Source: Chlorocebus sabaeus | Lineage: Eukaryota; Chordata; Mammalia; Primates; Cercopithecidae | NCBI RefSeq assembly: GCF_047675955.1 | Contig: NW_027327639.1 | Span: forward strand, 124,001-188,000 | Reading direction: 5' to 3' | DNA length: 64,000 nucleotides | Part shown: in pieces, positions 21,701 to 35,556 of the stretch | Numbering within the stretch: position 1 is the stretch's first letter | How the letters are laid out: each line of letters starts with the position of its first letter | Notes under the pieces: generated by a model | The model's input: the letters and a program-made list of their open reading frames with translations, nothing else | Database searches by the model: none | Told to the model about the DNA's origin: nothing | Made by a program: the position numbers and the translations under genes

Positions 21701-23857
21701 ATCACTTTGAAGATTACACAAAACAATATTAGCAAAAGTCTTCTTGAGGGTAAAGCTGTAACACTTTGAGAGGAATTATCAGAACACAAACCAGTTTCTC
21801 AGAAAGCTTCTTTGCAGTTATTAATTGAAGATATTTCCTTTTTCATCATAGCCCTCTATGGGCTTCCAAATATCACTTTTCAAATTCCACAAGAACATTC
21901 TTAGCGAAAGGCTTCTTGAGGGGAAAGCTGTAACTCTGTGAGATGAATTACCAGAACACAAAGCAGTTTCTCAGAAAGCTTCTTTCCAGATTTTAACGGA
22001 AATTATTTCCTTTTTCACCATAGCCCTCTATGGGCTTCTAAATATCACGTTCTAACTTCCACAAGAACAGTCTTAGCGATAGGATTCTTGAGGGGAAAGC
22101 TGTAACTCTGTGAGATTAAATAACAGAACACAAAGCAGTTTCTCAGAAACCTTTTTTTGCAGTTTTTAACGGAAGATATTTCCTTTTTCACCACAGCCCT
22201 CTATGAGCTTCTAAATATCACTTTACAAATTCCACAAGAACAGTCTTAGAGAAAGGTTTCTTTGGGGGAAAGCTGTATCTCTGTGAGATAAATTAACAGA
22301 ACACAAAGTAGTTTCTCAGAGAGCTTCTTTCAAGATTTTAACGGAAGATATTTCCTTTTTCATCATAGCCCTCTATGGGCGTCGAAATATCACCTTGAAA
22401 ATTCCACAGGAACAATCTTAGTGAACAGCTTCTTGCAGGGAAAGCTATAACTCTGTGAGATGAATTAAGAGAACATAATGGAGTTTCTCAGAAAGCTTCT
22501 TTTCGGTTTTTATCTTAGAATATTTCCTTTTTGCCATAACCCTCTATGGGCTTCTAAAATCAATTTGCAAATTCCACAAGAACAGTCTTAGCAAAAGGCT
22601 TCTTGAGGAGAAAGCTGTAACTCTGTGAGATGAATTAACAGGACACAGAGCACTTTCTTAGAAAGCTTCTTTCCAGTTTATAACGGAAAATATTTCTTTA
22701 TTCACCATAGCCCTCTATGGCCTTCTAAATACCACTTTCGAAATGAAACAAGAACAGTCCTAGAGAAAGACTTCTTGAGGGGAAAGCTGTAACTCTGTGA
22801 GATGAATTAACAGAACACAAAGCAGTTTCTTAGAAAGCTTCTTTCCAGTTTTCAAATAAAAATATTTCCTTTTTAACCATAGCTCTATATGGGCTTCCTA
22901 AAATCACTTTGCAAATTCCACAAGAACAGACTTAGTAAAGGTCTTCTTGAGGGGAAAGCTGTAAATCTGTGAGATGAATTAAGAGAACACAATGTAGATT
23001 CTCAGAAAGCTTCTTTCCAGTTTTTAACGGAAGATATTTCCTTTTTCACCAAAGCCCTCTATGGGCTTCCAAATATCACTTTGGAAATTCCTCAAGAACT
23101 GTCTTAGCGAAAGGCTTCTTGAGGAAAATGCTGTAAGTCTGTGAAATGAATTAACAGAAAACAAAGCAGTTTCTCAGAAAGATTCTTTCCCGTTTTTAAC
23201 TGAAGATATTTCCTTTTTCACCATAGCCCTTTCTGGGCTTCCAAATATCACTTTGCAAATTCCACAAGAACCGTCTTAGCGAAAGACTTCTCGAGGGGAA
23301 AGCTGTAACTCTGTGAGATGCATTAACAAAACACGAAGAAGTTTCTCAGAAAGCTTCTTTCCAGTTTTTAACGGAGGATATTTCCTTTCTCACCATAGCC
23401 CTCTATGGGATTCTAAATATCACGTTCTAAGTTGCACAAGAACAGTCTTAGCGAATGGCTTCTTTAGAGGAATGCTGTAACTCTGGGAGATGAATTAAGA
23501 GAACACAAAGCAGTTTTTCAGAAAGCTTATTTTCAGTTTTTATCTTAGGCTATTTTCTTTTTCACCGTAGACCTCTGTAGGCTTCGAAATATCACTTCCC
23601 AAATTCGACAATAACAGTCTTAGGGAAAGGCTTCGTTAGGGGAAAGCTGTAACTTTGTGAGATGAATTAACAGAACACTACGCAGTGTCTCCGAAAACTT
23701 CTTTTCCATTTTAAACCGAAGATATTTCCTTTTCACGATAGCTCTCTATGGCCTTTGAAATGTCACTTTGCAAGTTCCACAAGAACAGTCATAGCGAAAG
23801 GCTTCCTCAGGGGAAAGCTGTAACTCTGTGGGATGAATTCACAGATCAGAAAGCTGT

Positions 23858-24027
23858 TTCTCAGAAAGCTTCTTTCTCACTTTTATGGCGGATATTTCCT
23901 TTGGCCCTATAGTCTTCAAAGGGAACCGAATTATCCCTTCTCAGATTCCACAGAAAGAAGGTTAGCAAACAGCTCTACGACATATAGCTCTCACTCAGTG
24001 AGTGGAAGTCACATATCACAAAGCAGT
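23858..24027 (-). repeat. Divergent marker monomer, HOR unit 1
   Basis: A 170-bp monomer with a changed pJ-alpha segment ('ttcctttggccctatag'), 'aagggaaccgaattatccc', 'ctctacgacatatagctc', 'actcagtgagtggaagtc' and the end 'cacatatcacaaag'. It is the most divergent monomer of the unit and a unique landmark for phasing. Its minus-strand end (CTTTGTGATATGTG) resembles the general alpha consensus rather than the family-4-like class around it. The flank copy at 7,591-7,760 differs at only a few sites. Confidence 0.9.
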
Positions 24028-27000
24028 TTCTCAGAAAGGTTCTTTTCAGTTTTTATCTTAGGATATTTCGTTTTTCACCATAGCCCTCTATGGGCTTACA
24101 AATACCACTCTGCAAATTCCACAAGAACAGTCTTACCGAAAGGCTTTTTAAGGGGAAAGCTGTAACTCTGTGAGGTGAATTAACAGAACACAAAGCAGTT
24201 TCTCAGAAAGCTTCTTTTCAGCTTTTATCTTAGGATATTTCCTTTTTCACCATAGCCCTATAAGGGCTTACAAATATCACTATGAGTATTACACAAGAAG
24301 AGTCTTAGCAAAAGTCTTTTTGAGGGTAAAGCTGTAACTCTTTGAGATGAATTAACAGAACACAAAGCAGTTTCTCAGAAAGCTTCTTTTCAGTTTTTAT
24401 GTTAGGATATTTCCTTTTTCACGGTAGCACTCTATGGGCTTCCAAATATCACTTTGCAAATTCCACAGGAACAGTCTTAGCGAAAGGCTTCTTGAGGAGA
24501 AAGCTGTATCTCTGTGAGATGAATTAACAGAACACAAAGCAGTTTCTCCGAAAGCTTATTTTCAGTTTTTATCTCAGGCTATTTCCTTTTTCACCATAGA
24601 CCTCTATGGGCTTCCAAATATCACTTTGCCAATTCCAGAAGAAGAGTCTTAGCGAAAGGCTTGTTGAGGGGAAATCTGTAACTCTGCGAGATGAATTAAC
24701 AGAACACAAAGTAGTTTCTCAGAAAGCTTCTTTCCCGTTTTTAACGGAAGTTATTTCCTTTTTCAAAGTAGCCCTCTATGGGCTTACAAATATAACTTTG
24801 CAAATTCCACAAGAACAGTCTTAGTAAAAGGCTTCTGGAGGGGATAGCTGTAAATCTATGAGATAAATTAAGAGAACACAAAGCAGTTTCTCAGAAAGCT
24901 TCTTTCCAGTTTTTAACGGAAGATATTTCCTTTTTCACCATAGCCCTCTAGGGGTTTCCAAATATAACTTTGCAAATCCCACAAGAACAGTATTAGCGAA
25001 AGGCTTCTTGAGGGGAAAGCAGTAACTCTGTGAGATGAATTAACAGAACACAAAGCAGCTTCTGAGAAATATTCTTTGCGGTTTTTAACTAAAGATATTC
25101 CCATTTTCACCATAGCCCTCTATGGGCTTCCAATTATCACTTTATAAATTCCACAAGAACAGTCTTAGGGAAAGGATTCTTCAGGGGAAAGCTGTAACTC
25201 TGTGAGATGAATTAACAGAACACAAAGCAGTTTCTCAGAAGGCTTCTTTCCAGTATTGAAATGAAGATATTTCCTTTTTCACCGTAGCACACTATGGGCT
25301 TTGAAATATCACTTTTCATTTCCACAACAACAGTATTAGTGAACGGCTTATTGAAGGGAAGGCTGTAACTCTGTGAGATGAATTAACAGAACACAAAGCA
25401 GTTTCTCAGAGAGCTTCTTTCCAGTTTTTAGCGGAAGATATTTCTTTTTCACCATAGAACTCTCTGGGCTTCCAAATATCAGTTTGCAAATTCCACAAGA
25501 ACAGTCTTAGCGAAAGGCTTCTTGAGGGGAAAGTTGTAACTCTGTGAGATGAATTAACAGAACACAAAGCAGTTTCTCAGAAAGCTTCTTTCCGGTTTTT
25601 AACTAAAGATATTTTCCTTTTCACCGTAGCCCTCTATGGGTTCCAAATATCACTTTGCAAATTCCACAAGAACAGTCTTAGCGAAAGGCTTCTTGAGGGG
25701 AAAGCTGTAACTCTGTGAGATGAATTAACGGAAGACGAAGCAGTTTTACATAAAGCTTCTTTTCAGTTTTTAGCTTAGGGTATTTTCTTTTTCACCATAG
25801 CCCTCTATGGGCTTCCAAATATTACTTTGCAAATTCCACAAGCACAGTCTCAGCGAAAGGATTCTTGACGGGACAGCTGTAACTCTATGAGATGAATTAA
25901 CAGAACACAAAACCGTTTCTCAGAAAACTTCTTTTTTCAGTGTTTAGCGGAAGATATTTCCTTTTTTACCATAGCCTTCTAACTGCTTCCAAATATCACT
26001 TTGCAAGTTACAAAAGAACACTCTTAGCGAAAGCCTTCTTGAGGGGAATGCTGTAACTCTGAGATGAATTAACAGAACACAAGGCAGTTTCTCATAAGAT
26101 TCTTTTCAGTGATTAGCTTAGGATATTTCCTTTTTCACCATAGCCCTCTATGAGCTTCCAAATATCACTATGCAAATTCCACGAGAACAGTCTCAGCACA
26201 ATTCTTCTTAAGGGGGAAGCTGTAACACTGTGAGATGAATTAACAGAACACAAAGCAGTTTCTCACAAAGCTTCTTCCCAGTTTTTACTGAAGTTATTTC
26301 CTTTTTCACCATAGTCCTCTATGGGCTTCCAAATATCACTTTGCAAACTCCACAAAAACAGTCTTACCGAAAGGAATCCTGAGGAGAAAGATTTAACTCT
26401 GTGAGATGAACTAACAGAACAAAAAGCAGTTTCTGAGAAAGCTTCTTTCCAGTTTTTAAATGAAGATATTTCCCTTTTCACCATAGTCATCAATGGGCTT
26501 CGAAATATCACTTTGTAAATTCCACAAAAATATTCGTAGTGAAAGGCTTCTTGAAGGGTAGCTGTAACTCTGTGAGATGAATTAACAGAACACAAAGCAG
26601 TTTCTCAAAATGCATCGTTCCAGTTTTTAACTGAAGATATTTCCTTTTTCACCGTAACCCTCTATGGGCTTCCAAATATCACTTTGCAAATTCCACAAAA
26701 CAGTCTTAGCGAAAGACTTCTTGGGGAGAAATCTGTAACTCTGTGAGATGAATTAACAGAACACAAAGCAGTTTCTCAGAATGTTTCTTTCCAGTTTTTA
26801 ACGGGAGATATTTCCTTTTTCACCATAGACCTCTGTGGGCTTCCAAATATCACTTTGCAAATTCCACAATAACAGTTTTAGCCAAAGGCTTCATGAGGGA
26901 AAAGCTGTAACTCTGTGAGATGAATTAACAGAACACAAACCAGTTTCTCAGAAATCTACTTTGCAGTTTTTAACTAAAGATATTTCCTTTTTCACAATAG

Positions 27001-29208
27001 CCCCTATGGGCTTCCAAATGTCACTTTCCAAATTCCACAAGAACAATCTTCGCGAAAGGCTTCCTCAGGGGAGGATGTAACTCTGTGAAATGAATTAACA
27101 CAACACAAAGCAGTTTCTCAGAAAGCTTCTTTCCAGTTTTTAACTGAAGATATTTCATTTTTCACCATAGCCCTCGCAGGGCTTCCAAATTGCACTTTGC
27201 AAATTCCACAAGAGCAGTCTTAGCGAAAGGCTTCTTGAGGGGAAAGCTGTAACACTGTGAGATGAATTAACAGAACACAAGCAGTTTATCAGAAAGCTTC
27301 TTTTCAGTTTTTAACTTAGGATATTTCCTTTTCCTCCATAGCCCTCTATAGGCTTCCAAATATCACTTTGCAAATTCCACAATAACATTCTTAGCGAAAC
27401 GCTTCTTGTGGGGATAGCTGTAACTCTGTGAGATGAATTAACAGAAGACAAAGCAGTTTCTCAGCAAGTTTCTTTTCAGTTTTTATCTTGGGATATTTCC
27501 TATTTCACCAAGGCCCTCTATGGGCTTTCAAATAACACCTTGCAAATTCTGAGAGAACAGTCTTAGAGGAAGTTTTCTTGAGGGGAAAACTGTAACTCTG
27601 TGAGATAAATTAACAGAACACAAAGCAGTTTCTCAGCAAACGTCTTCTCAGTTTTTATCGTAGGATGTCTCCTTTTTCACATTAGCCCTCTATGGGCTTA
27701 CAAATATCACGTTGCAAATTCCACAAGAACCGTCTTAGCAAAAGACTTCTCGAGGGGAAAGCTGCAACTCTTTGAGATGAATTAACAGAACACGAAGGAG
27801 TTTCTCAGAAAGCTTCTTTCCACTTTTTATCTTAGGATATTGCCTTTTTCACCATAGCCCTATTTGGGCTTAAACTATCACTTTGAAGATTACACAAAAC
27901 AATATTAGCAAAAGTCTTCTTGAGGGTAAAGCTGTAACACTTTGAGAGGAATTATCAGAACACAAACCAGTTTCTCAGAAAGCTTCTTTGCAGTTATTAA
28001 TTGAAGATATTTCCTTTTTCATCATAGCCCTCTATGGGCTTCCAAATATCACTTTTCAAATTCCACAAGAACATTCTTAGCGAAAGGCTTCTTGAGGGGA
28101 AAGCTGTAACTCTGTGAGATGAATTACCAGAACACAAAGCAGTTTCTCAGAAAGCTTCTTTCCAGATTTTAACGGAAATTATTTCCTTTTTCACCATAGC
28201 CCTCTATGGGCTTCTAAATATCACGTTCTAACTTCCACAAGAACAGTCTTAGCGATAGGATTCTTGAGGGGAAAGCTGTAACTCTGTGAGATTAAATAAC
28301 AGAACACAAAGCAGTTTCTCAGAAACCTTTTTTTGCAGTTTTTAACGGAAGATATTTCCTTTTTCACCACAGCCCTCTATGAGCTTCTAAATATCACTTT
28401 ACAAATTCCACAAGAACAGTCTTAGAGAAAGGTTTCTTTGGGGGAAAGCTGTAACTCTGTGAGATAAATTAACAGAACACAAAGTAGTTTCTCAGAAAGC
28501 TTCTTTCAAGATTTTAACGGAAGATATTTCCTTTTTCATCATAGCCCTCTATGGGCGTCGAAATATCACCTTGAAAATTCCACAGGAACAATCTTAGTGA
28601 ACAGCTTCTTGCAGGGAAAGCTATAACTCTGTGAGATGAATTAAGAGAACATAATGGAGTTTCTCAGAAAGCTTCTTTTCGGTTTTTATCTTAGAATATT
28701 TCCTTTTTGCCATAACCCTCTATGGGCTTCTAAAATCAATTTGCAAATTCCACAAGAACAGTCTTAGCAAGAGGCTTCTTGAGGAGAAAGCTGTAACTCT
28801 GTGAGATGAATTAACAGGACACAGAGCACTTTCTTAGAAAGCTTCTTTCCAGTTTATAACGGAAAATATTTCTTTATTCACCATAGCCCTCTATGGCCTT
28901 CTAAATACCACTTTCGAAATGAAACAAGAACAGTCCTAGAGAAAGACTTCTTGAGGGGAAAGCTGTAACTCTGTGAGATGAATTAACAGAACACAAAGCA
29001 GTTTCTCAGAAGGCTTCTTTCCAGTTTTCAAATAAAAATATTTCCTTTTTTACCATAGCTCTATATGGGCTTCCTAAAATCACTTTGCAAATTCCACAAG
29101 AACAGACTTAGTAAAGGTCTTCTTGAGGGGAAAGCTGTAAATCTGTGAGATGAATTAAGAGAACACAATGTAGATTCTCAGAAAGCTTCTTTCCAGTTTT
29201 TAACGGAA

Positions 29209-29380
29209 GATATTTCCTTTTACACCATAATCCTCTATGGACTTCCAAATATCACTGTGAAAATTACACACAAACAGACTTAGCGAAAGTCTCCTTGAAG
29301 GGAAAGCTGTAACTCTGTGAGATGAATTAACAGAACACAAAGCAGTTTCTCAGACAGCTTCTTTCCAGTTTTTAACTGAA
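29209..29380 (-). repeat. 37th monomer, absent from unit 1 (unit 2 copy)
   Basis: A 172-bp monomer with 'caccataatcctctatgg', 'cactgtgaaaattacacac' and 'agtctccttgaaggg', ending 'ctcagacagcttc'. Aligning units 1 and 2, this is the only length difference between the edge copy and the later copies. The ends fall in the repeated word 'gatatttcc', so it fits unequal exchange between monomers in register. It does not look like a fresh copy of either neighbour. Confidence 0.88.
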
Positions 29381-30205
29381 GATATTTCCTTTTTCACCAA
29401 AGCCCTCTATGGGCTTCCAAATATCACTTTGGAAATTCCTCAAGAACTGTCTTAGCGAAAGGCTTCTTGAGGAAAATGCTGTAAGTCTGTGAAATGAATT
29501 AACAGAAAACAAAGCAGTTTCTCAGAAAGATTCTTTCCCGTTTTTAACTGAAGATATTTCCTTTTTCACCATAGCCCTTTCTGGGCTTCCAAATATCACT
29601 TTGCAAATTCCACAAGAACCGTCTTAGCGAAAGACTTCTCGAGGGGAAAGCTGTAACTCTGTGAGATGCATTAACAAAACACGAAGAAGTTTCTCAGAAA
29701 GCTTCTTTCCAGTTTTTAACGGAGGATATTTCCTTTCTCACCATAGCCCTCTATGGGATTCTAAATATCACGTTCTAAATTGCACAAGAACAGTCTTAGC
29801 GAATGGCTTCTTTAGAGGAATGCTGTAACTCTGGGAGATGAATTAAGAGAACACAAAGCAGTTTTTCAGAAAGCTTATTTTCAGTTTTTATCTTAGGCTA
29901 TTTTCTTTTTCACCGTAGACCTCTGTAGGCTTCGAAATATCACTTCCCAAATTCGACAATAACAGTCTTAGGGAAAGGCTTCGTTAGGGGAAAGCTGTAA
30001 CTTTGTGAGATGAATTAACAGAACACTACGCAGTGTCTCCGAAAACTTCTTTTCCATTTTAAACCGAAGATATTTCCTTTTCACGATAGCTCTCTATGGC
30101 CTTCGAAATGTCACTTTGCAAGTTCCACAAGAACAGTCATAGCGAAAGGCTTCCTCAGGGGAAAGCTGTAACTCTGTGGGATGAATTCACAGATCAGAAA
30201 GCTGT

Positions 30206-30375
30206 TTCTCAGAAAGCTTCTTTCTCACTTTTATGGCGGATATTTCCTTTGGCCCTATAGTCTTCAAAGGGAACCGAATTATCCCTTCTCAGATTCCACA
30301 GAAAGAAGGTTAGCAAACAGCTCTACGACATATAGCTCTCACTCAGTGAGTGGAAGTCACATATCACAAAGCAGT
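30206..30375 (-). repeat. Divergent marker monomer, HOR unit 2
   Basis: Same divergent monomer, 6,348 bp after the copy in unit 1; no difference noticed. Confidence 0.9.
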
Positions 30376-33300
30376 TTCTCAGAAAGGTTCTTTTCAGTTT
30401 TTATCTTAGGATATTTCGTTTTTCACCATAGCCCTCTATGGGCTTACAAATACCACTCTGCAAATTCCACAAGAACAGTCTTACCGAAAGGCTTTTAAAG
30501 GGGAAAGCTGTAACTCTGTGAGGTGAATTAACAGAACACAAAGCAGTTTCTCAGAAAGCTTCTTTTCAGCTTTTATCTTAGGATATTTCCTTTTTCACCA
30601 TAGCCCTATAAGGGCTTACAAATATCACTATGAGTATTACACAAGAAGAGTCTTAGCAAAAGTCTTTTTGAGGGTAAAGCTGTAACTCTTTGAGATGAAT
30701 TAACAGAACACAAAGCAGTTTCTCAGAAAGCTTCTTTTCAGTTTTTATGTTAGGATATTTCCTTTTTCACGGTAGCACTCTATGGGCTTCCAAATATCAC
30801 TTTGCAAATTCCACAGGAACAGTCTTAGCGAAAGGCTTCTTGAGGAGAAAGCTGTATCTCTGTGAGATGAATTAACAGAACACAAAGCAGTTTCTCCGAA
30901 AGCTTATTTTCAGTTTTTATCTCAGGCTATTTCCTTTTTCACCATAGACCTCTATGGGCTTCCAAATATCACTTTGCCAATTCCAGAAGAAGAGTCTTAG
31001 CGAAAGGCTTGTTGAGGGGAAATCTGTAACTCTGCGAGATGAATTAACAGAACACAAAGTAGTTTCTCAGAAAGCTTCTTTCCCGTTTTTAACGGAAGTT
31101 ATTTCCTTTTTCAAAGTAGCCCTCTATGGGCTTACAAATATAACTTTGCAAATTCCACAAGAACAGTCTTAGTAAAAGGCTTCTGGAGGGGATAGCTGTA
31201 AATCTATGAGATAAATTAAGAGAACACAAAGCAGTTTCTCAGAAAGCTTCTTTCCAGTTTTTAACGGAAGATATTTCCTTTTTCACCATAGCCCTCTAGG
31301 GGTTTCCAAATATAACTTTGCAAATCCCACAAGAACAGTATTAGCGAAAGGCTTCTTGAGGGGAAAGCAGTAACTCTGTGAGATGAATTAACAGAACACA
31401 AAGCAGCTTCTGAGAAATATTCTTTGCGGTTTTTAACTAAAGATATTCCCATTTTCACCATAGCCCTCTATGGGCTTCCAATTATCACTTTATAAATTCC
31501 ACAAGAACAGTCTTAGGGAAAGGATTCTTCAGGGGAAAGCTGTAACTCTGTGAGATGAATTAACAGAACACAAAGCAGTTTCTCAGAAGGCTTCTTTCCA
31601 GTATTGAAATGAAGATATTTCCTTTTTCACCGTAGCACACTATGGGCTTTGAAATATCACTTTTCATTTCCACAACAACAGTATTAGTGAACGGCTTATT
31701 GAAGGGAAGGCTGTAACTCTGTGAGATGAATTAACAGAACACAAAGCAGTTTCTCAGAGAGCTTCTTTCCAGTTTTTAGCGGAAGATATTTCTTTTTCAC
31801 CATAGAACTCTCTGGGCTTCCAAATATCAGTTTGCAAATTCCACAAGAACAGTCTTAGCGAAAGGCTTCTTGAGGGGAAAGTTGTAACTCTGTGAGATGA
31901 ATTAACAGAACACAAAGCAGTTTCTCAGAAAGCTTCTTTCCGGTTTTTAACTAAAGATATTTTCCTTTTCACCGTAGCCCTCTATGGGTTCCAAATATCA
32001 CTTTGCAAATTCCACAAGAACAGTCTTAGCGAAAGGCTTCTTGAGGGGAAAGCTGTAACTCTGTGAGATGAATTAACGGAAGACGAAGCAGTTTTACATA
32101 AAGCTTCTTTTCAGTTTTTAGCTTAGGGTATTTTCTTTTTCACCATAGCCCTCTATGGGCTTCCAAATATTACTTTGCAAATTCCACAAGCACAGTCTCA
32201 GCGAAAGGATTCTTGACGGGACAGCTGTAACTCTATGAGATGAATTAACAGAACACAAAACCGTTTCTCAGAAAACTTCTTTTTTCAGTGTTTAGCGGAA
32301 GATATTTCCTTTTTTACCATAGCCTTCTAACTGCTTCCAAATATCACTTTGCAAGTTACAAAAGAACACTCTTAGCGAAAGCCTTCTTGAGGGGAATGCT
32401 GTAACTCTGAGATGAATTAACAGAACACAAGGCAGTTTCTCATAAGATTCTTTTCAGTGATTAGCTTAGGATATTTCCTTTTTCACCATAGCCCTCTATG
32501 AGCTTCCAAATATCACTATGCAAATTCCACGAGAACAGTCTCAGCACAATTCTTCTTAAGGGGGAAGCTGTAACACTGTGAGATGAATTAACAGAACACA
32601 AAGCAGTTTCTCACAAAGCTTCTTCCCAGTTTTTACTGAAGTTATTTCCTTTTTCACCATAGTCCTCTATGGGCTTCCAAATATCACTTTGCAAACTCCA
32701 CAAAAACAGTCTTACCGAAAGGAATCCTGAGGAGAAAGATTTAACTCTGTGAGATGAACTAACAGAACAAAAAGCAGTTTCTGAGAAAGCTTCTTTCCAG
32801 TTTTTAAATGAAGATATTTCCCTTTTCACCATAGTCATCAATGGGCTTCGAAATATCACTTTGTAAATTCCACAAAAATATTCGTAGTGAAAGGCTTCTT
32901 GAAGGGTAGCTGTAACTCTGTGAGATGAATTAACAGAACACAAAGCAGTTTCTCAAAATGCATCGTTCCAGTTTTTAACTGAAGATATTTCCTTTTTCAC
33001 CGTAACCCTCTATGGGCTTCCAAATATCACTTTGCAAATTCCACAAAACAGTCTTAGCGAAAGACTTCTTGGGGAGAAATCTGTAACTCTGTGAGATGAA
33101 TTAACAGAACACAAAGCAGTTTCTCAGAATGTTTCTTTCCAGTTTTTAACGGGAGATATTTCCTTTTTCACCATAGACCTCTGTGGGCTTCCAAATATCA
33201 CTTTGCAAATTCCACAATAACAGTTTTAGCCAAAGGCTTCATGAGGGAAAAGCTGTAACTCTGTGAGATGAATTAACAGAACACAAACCAGTTTCTCAGA

Positions 33301-35556
33301 AATCTACTTTGCAGTTTTTAACTAAAGATATTTCCTTTTTCACAATAGCCCCTATGGGCTTCCAAATGTCACTTTCCAAATTCCACAAGAACAATCTTCG
33401 CGAAAGGCTTCCTCAGGGGAGGATGTAACTCTGTGAAATGAATTAACACAACACAAAGCAGTTTCTCAGAAAGCTTCTTTCCAGTTTTTAACTGAAGATA
33501 TTTCATTTTTCACCATAGCCCTCGCAGGGCTTCCAAATTGCACTTTGCAAATTCCACAAGAGCAGTCTTAGCGAAAGGCTTCTTGAGGGGAAAGCTGTAA
33601 CACTGTGAGATGAATTAACAGAACACAAGCAGTTTATCAGAAAGCTTCTTTTCAGTTTTTAACTTAGGATATTTCCTTTTCCTCCATAGCCCTCTATAGG
33701 CTTCCAAATATCACTTTGCAAATTCCACAATAACATTCTTAGCGAAACGCTTCTTGTGGGGATAGCTGTAACTCTGTGAGATGAATTAACAGAAGACAAA
33801 GCAGTTTCTCAGCAAGTTTCTTTTCAGTTTTTATCTTGGGATATTTCCTATTTCACCAAGGCCCTCTATGGGCTTTCAAATAACACCTTGCAAATTCTGA
33901 GAGAACAGTCTTAGAGGAAGTTTTCTTGAGGGGAAAACTGTAACTCTGTGAGATAAATTAACAGAACACAAAGCAGTTTCTCAGCAAACGTCTTCTCAGT
34001 TTTTATCGTAGGATGTCTCCTTTTTCACATTAGCCCTCTATGGGCTTACAAATATCACGTTGCAAATTCCACAAGAACCGTCTTAGCAAAAGACTTCTCG
34101 AGGGGAAAGCTGCAACTCTTTGAGATGAATTAACAGAACACGAAGGAGTTTCTCAGAAAGCTTCTTTCCACTTTTTATCTTAGGATATTGCCTTTTTCAC
34201 CATAGCCCTATTTGGGCTTAAACTATCACTTTGAAGATTACACAAAACAATATTAGCAAAAGTCTTCTTGAGGGTAAAGCTGTAACACTTTGAGAGGAAT
34301 TATCAGAACACAAACCAGTTTCTCAGAAAGCTTCTTTGCAGTTATTAATTGAAGATATTTCCTTTTTCATCATAGCCCTCTATGGGCTTCCAAATATCAC
34401 TTTTCAAATTCCACAAGAACATTCTTAGCGAAAGGCTTCTTGAGGGGAAAGCTGTAACTCTGTGAGATGAATTACCAGAACACAAAGCAGTTTCTCAGAA
34501 AGCTTCTTTCCAGATTTTAACGGAAATTATTTCCTTTTTCACCATAGCCCTCTATGGGCTTCTAAATATCACGTTCTAACTTCCACAAGAACAGTCTTAG
34601 CGATAGGATTCTTGAGGGGAAAGCTGTAACTCTGTGAGATTAAATAACAGAACACAAAGCAGTTTCTCAGAAACCTTTTTTTGCAGTTTTTAACGGAAGA
34701 TATTTCCTTTTTCACCACAGCCCTCTATGAGCTTCTAAATATCACTTTACAAATTCCACAAGAACAGTCTTAGAGAAAGGTTTCTTTGGGGGAAAGCTGT
34801 AACTCTGTGAGATAAATTAACAGAACACAAAGTAGTTTCTCAGAAAGCTTCTTTCAAGATTTTAACGGAAGATATTTCCTTTTTCATCATAGCCCTCTAT
34901 GGGCGTCGAAATATCACCTTGAAAATTCCACAGGAACAATCTTAGTGAACAGCTTCTTGCAGGGAAAGCTATAACTCTGTGAGATGAATTAAGAGAACAT
35001 AATGGAGTTTCTCAGAAAGCTTCTTTTCGGTTTTTATCTTAGAATATTTCCTTTTTGCCATAACCCTCTATGGGCTTCTAAAATCAATTTGCAAATTCCA
35101 CAAGAACAGTCTTAGCAAGAGGCTTCTTGAGGAGAAAGCTGTAACTCTGTGAGATGAATTAACAGGACACAGAGCACTTTCTTAGAAAGCTTCTTTCCAG
35201 TTTATAACGGAAAATATTTCTTTATTCACCATAGCCCTCTATGGCCTTCTAAATACCACTTTCGAAATGAAACAAGAACAGTCCTAGAGAAAGACTTCTT
35301 GAGGGGAAAGCTGTAACTCTGTGAGATGAATTAACAGAACACAAAGCAGGTTCTCAGAAAGCTTCTTTCCAGTTTTCAAATAAAAATATTTCCTTTTTTA
35401 CCATAGCTCTATATGGGCTTCCTAAAATCACTTTGCAAATTCCACAAGAACAGACTTAGGAAAGGTCTTCTTGAGGGGAAAGCTGTAAATCTGTGAGATG
35501 AATTAAGAGAACACAATGTAGATTCTCAGAAAGCTTCTTTCCAGTTTTTAACGGAA

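Larger units (their letters stand above)
18185..24360 (-). repeat. HOR unit 1 (36-mer, 6,176 bp), edge copy
   Basis: The first homogeneous copy. To its left, similarity at the HOR offset drops within about 20 bp. It lacks the 172-bp monomer found in all later copies; the joint lies in 'aagatatttcctttttc' at 23,031-23,047. It has private bases, for example 'gctgtatctctgtgagata' (~22,272), 'cagagagcttctttcaag' (~22,319), 'tttcttagaaagc' (~22,827) and 'tctaagttgcac' (~23,427). It is thus the most distinct of the copies, as expected at an array edge. Unit boundaries are an arbitrary phase set at 'cacaaagcag'. Confidence 0.93.
24361..30708 (-). repeat. HOR unit 2 (37-mer, 6,348 bp)
   Basis: A full-length copy with the extra monomer at 29,209-29,380. 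It shares 'ctcagaaggcttc' (~29,007) and 'ccttttacaccataatcc' (~29,216) with unit 4 only. It shares 'ttttccattttaaacc' and 'ctctgtgggatgaattc' with unit 1. Its own mark is 'ggcttttaaagg' (~30,490) where others read 'ggctttttaagg'. Confidence 0.95.

Noticed and set aside
24000..24015. Short palindrome 'actcagtgagt' in the divergent monomer as a protein-binding site
   Set aside because: Such short dyads are expected by chance, and I know of no factor tied to this one; not enough support.
23833..24165. Open frame of 110 codons on the plus strand, recurring in most units
   Set aside because: It lies across the divergent marker monomer and its neighbours and recurs with the 6,348-bp period. It has no recognisable domain, and similar frames exist on the other strand. 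It is satellite sequence that happens to lack stops.
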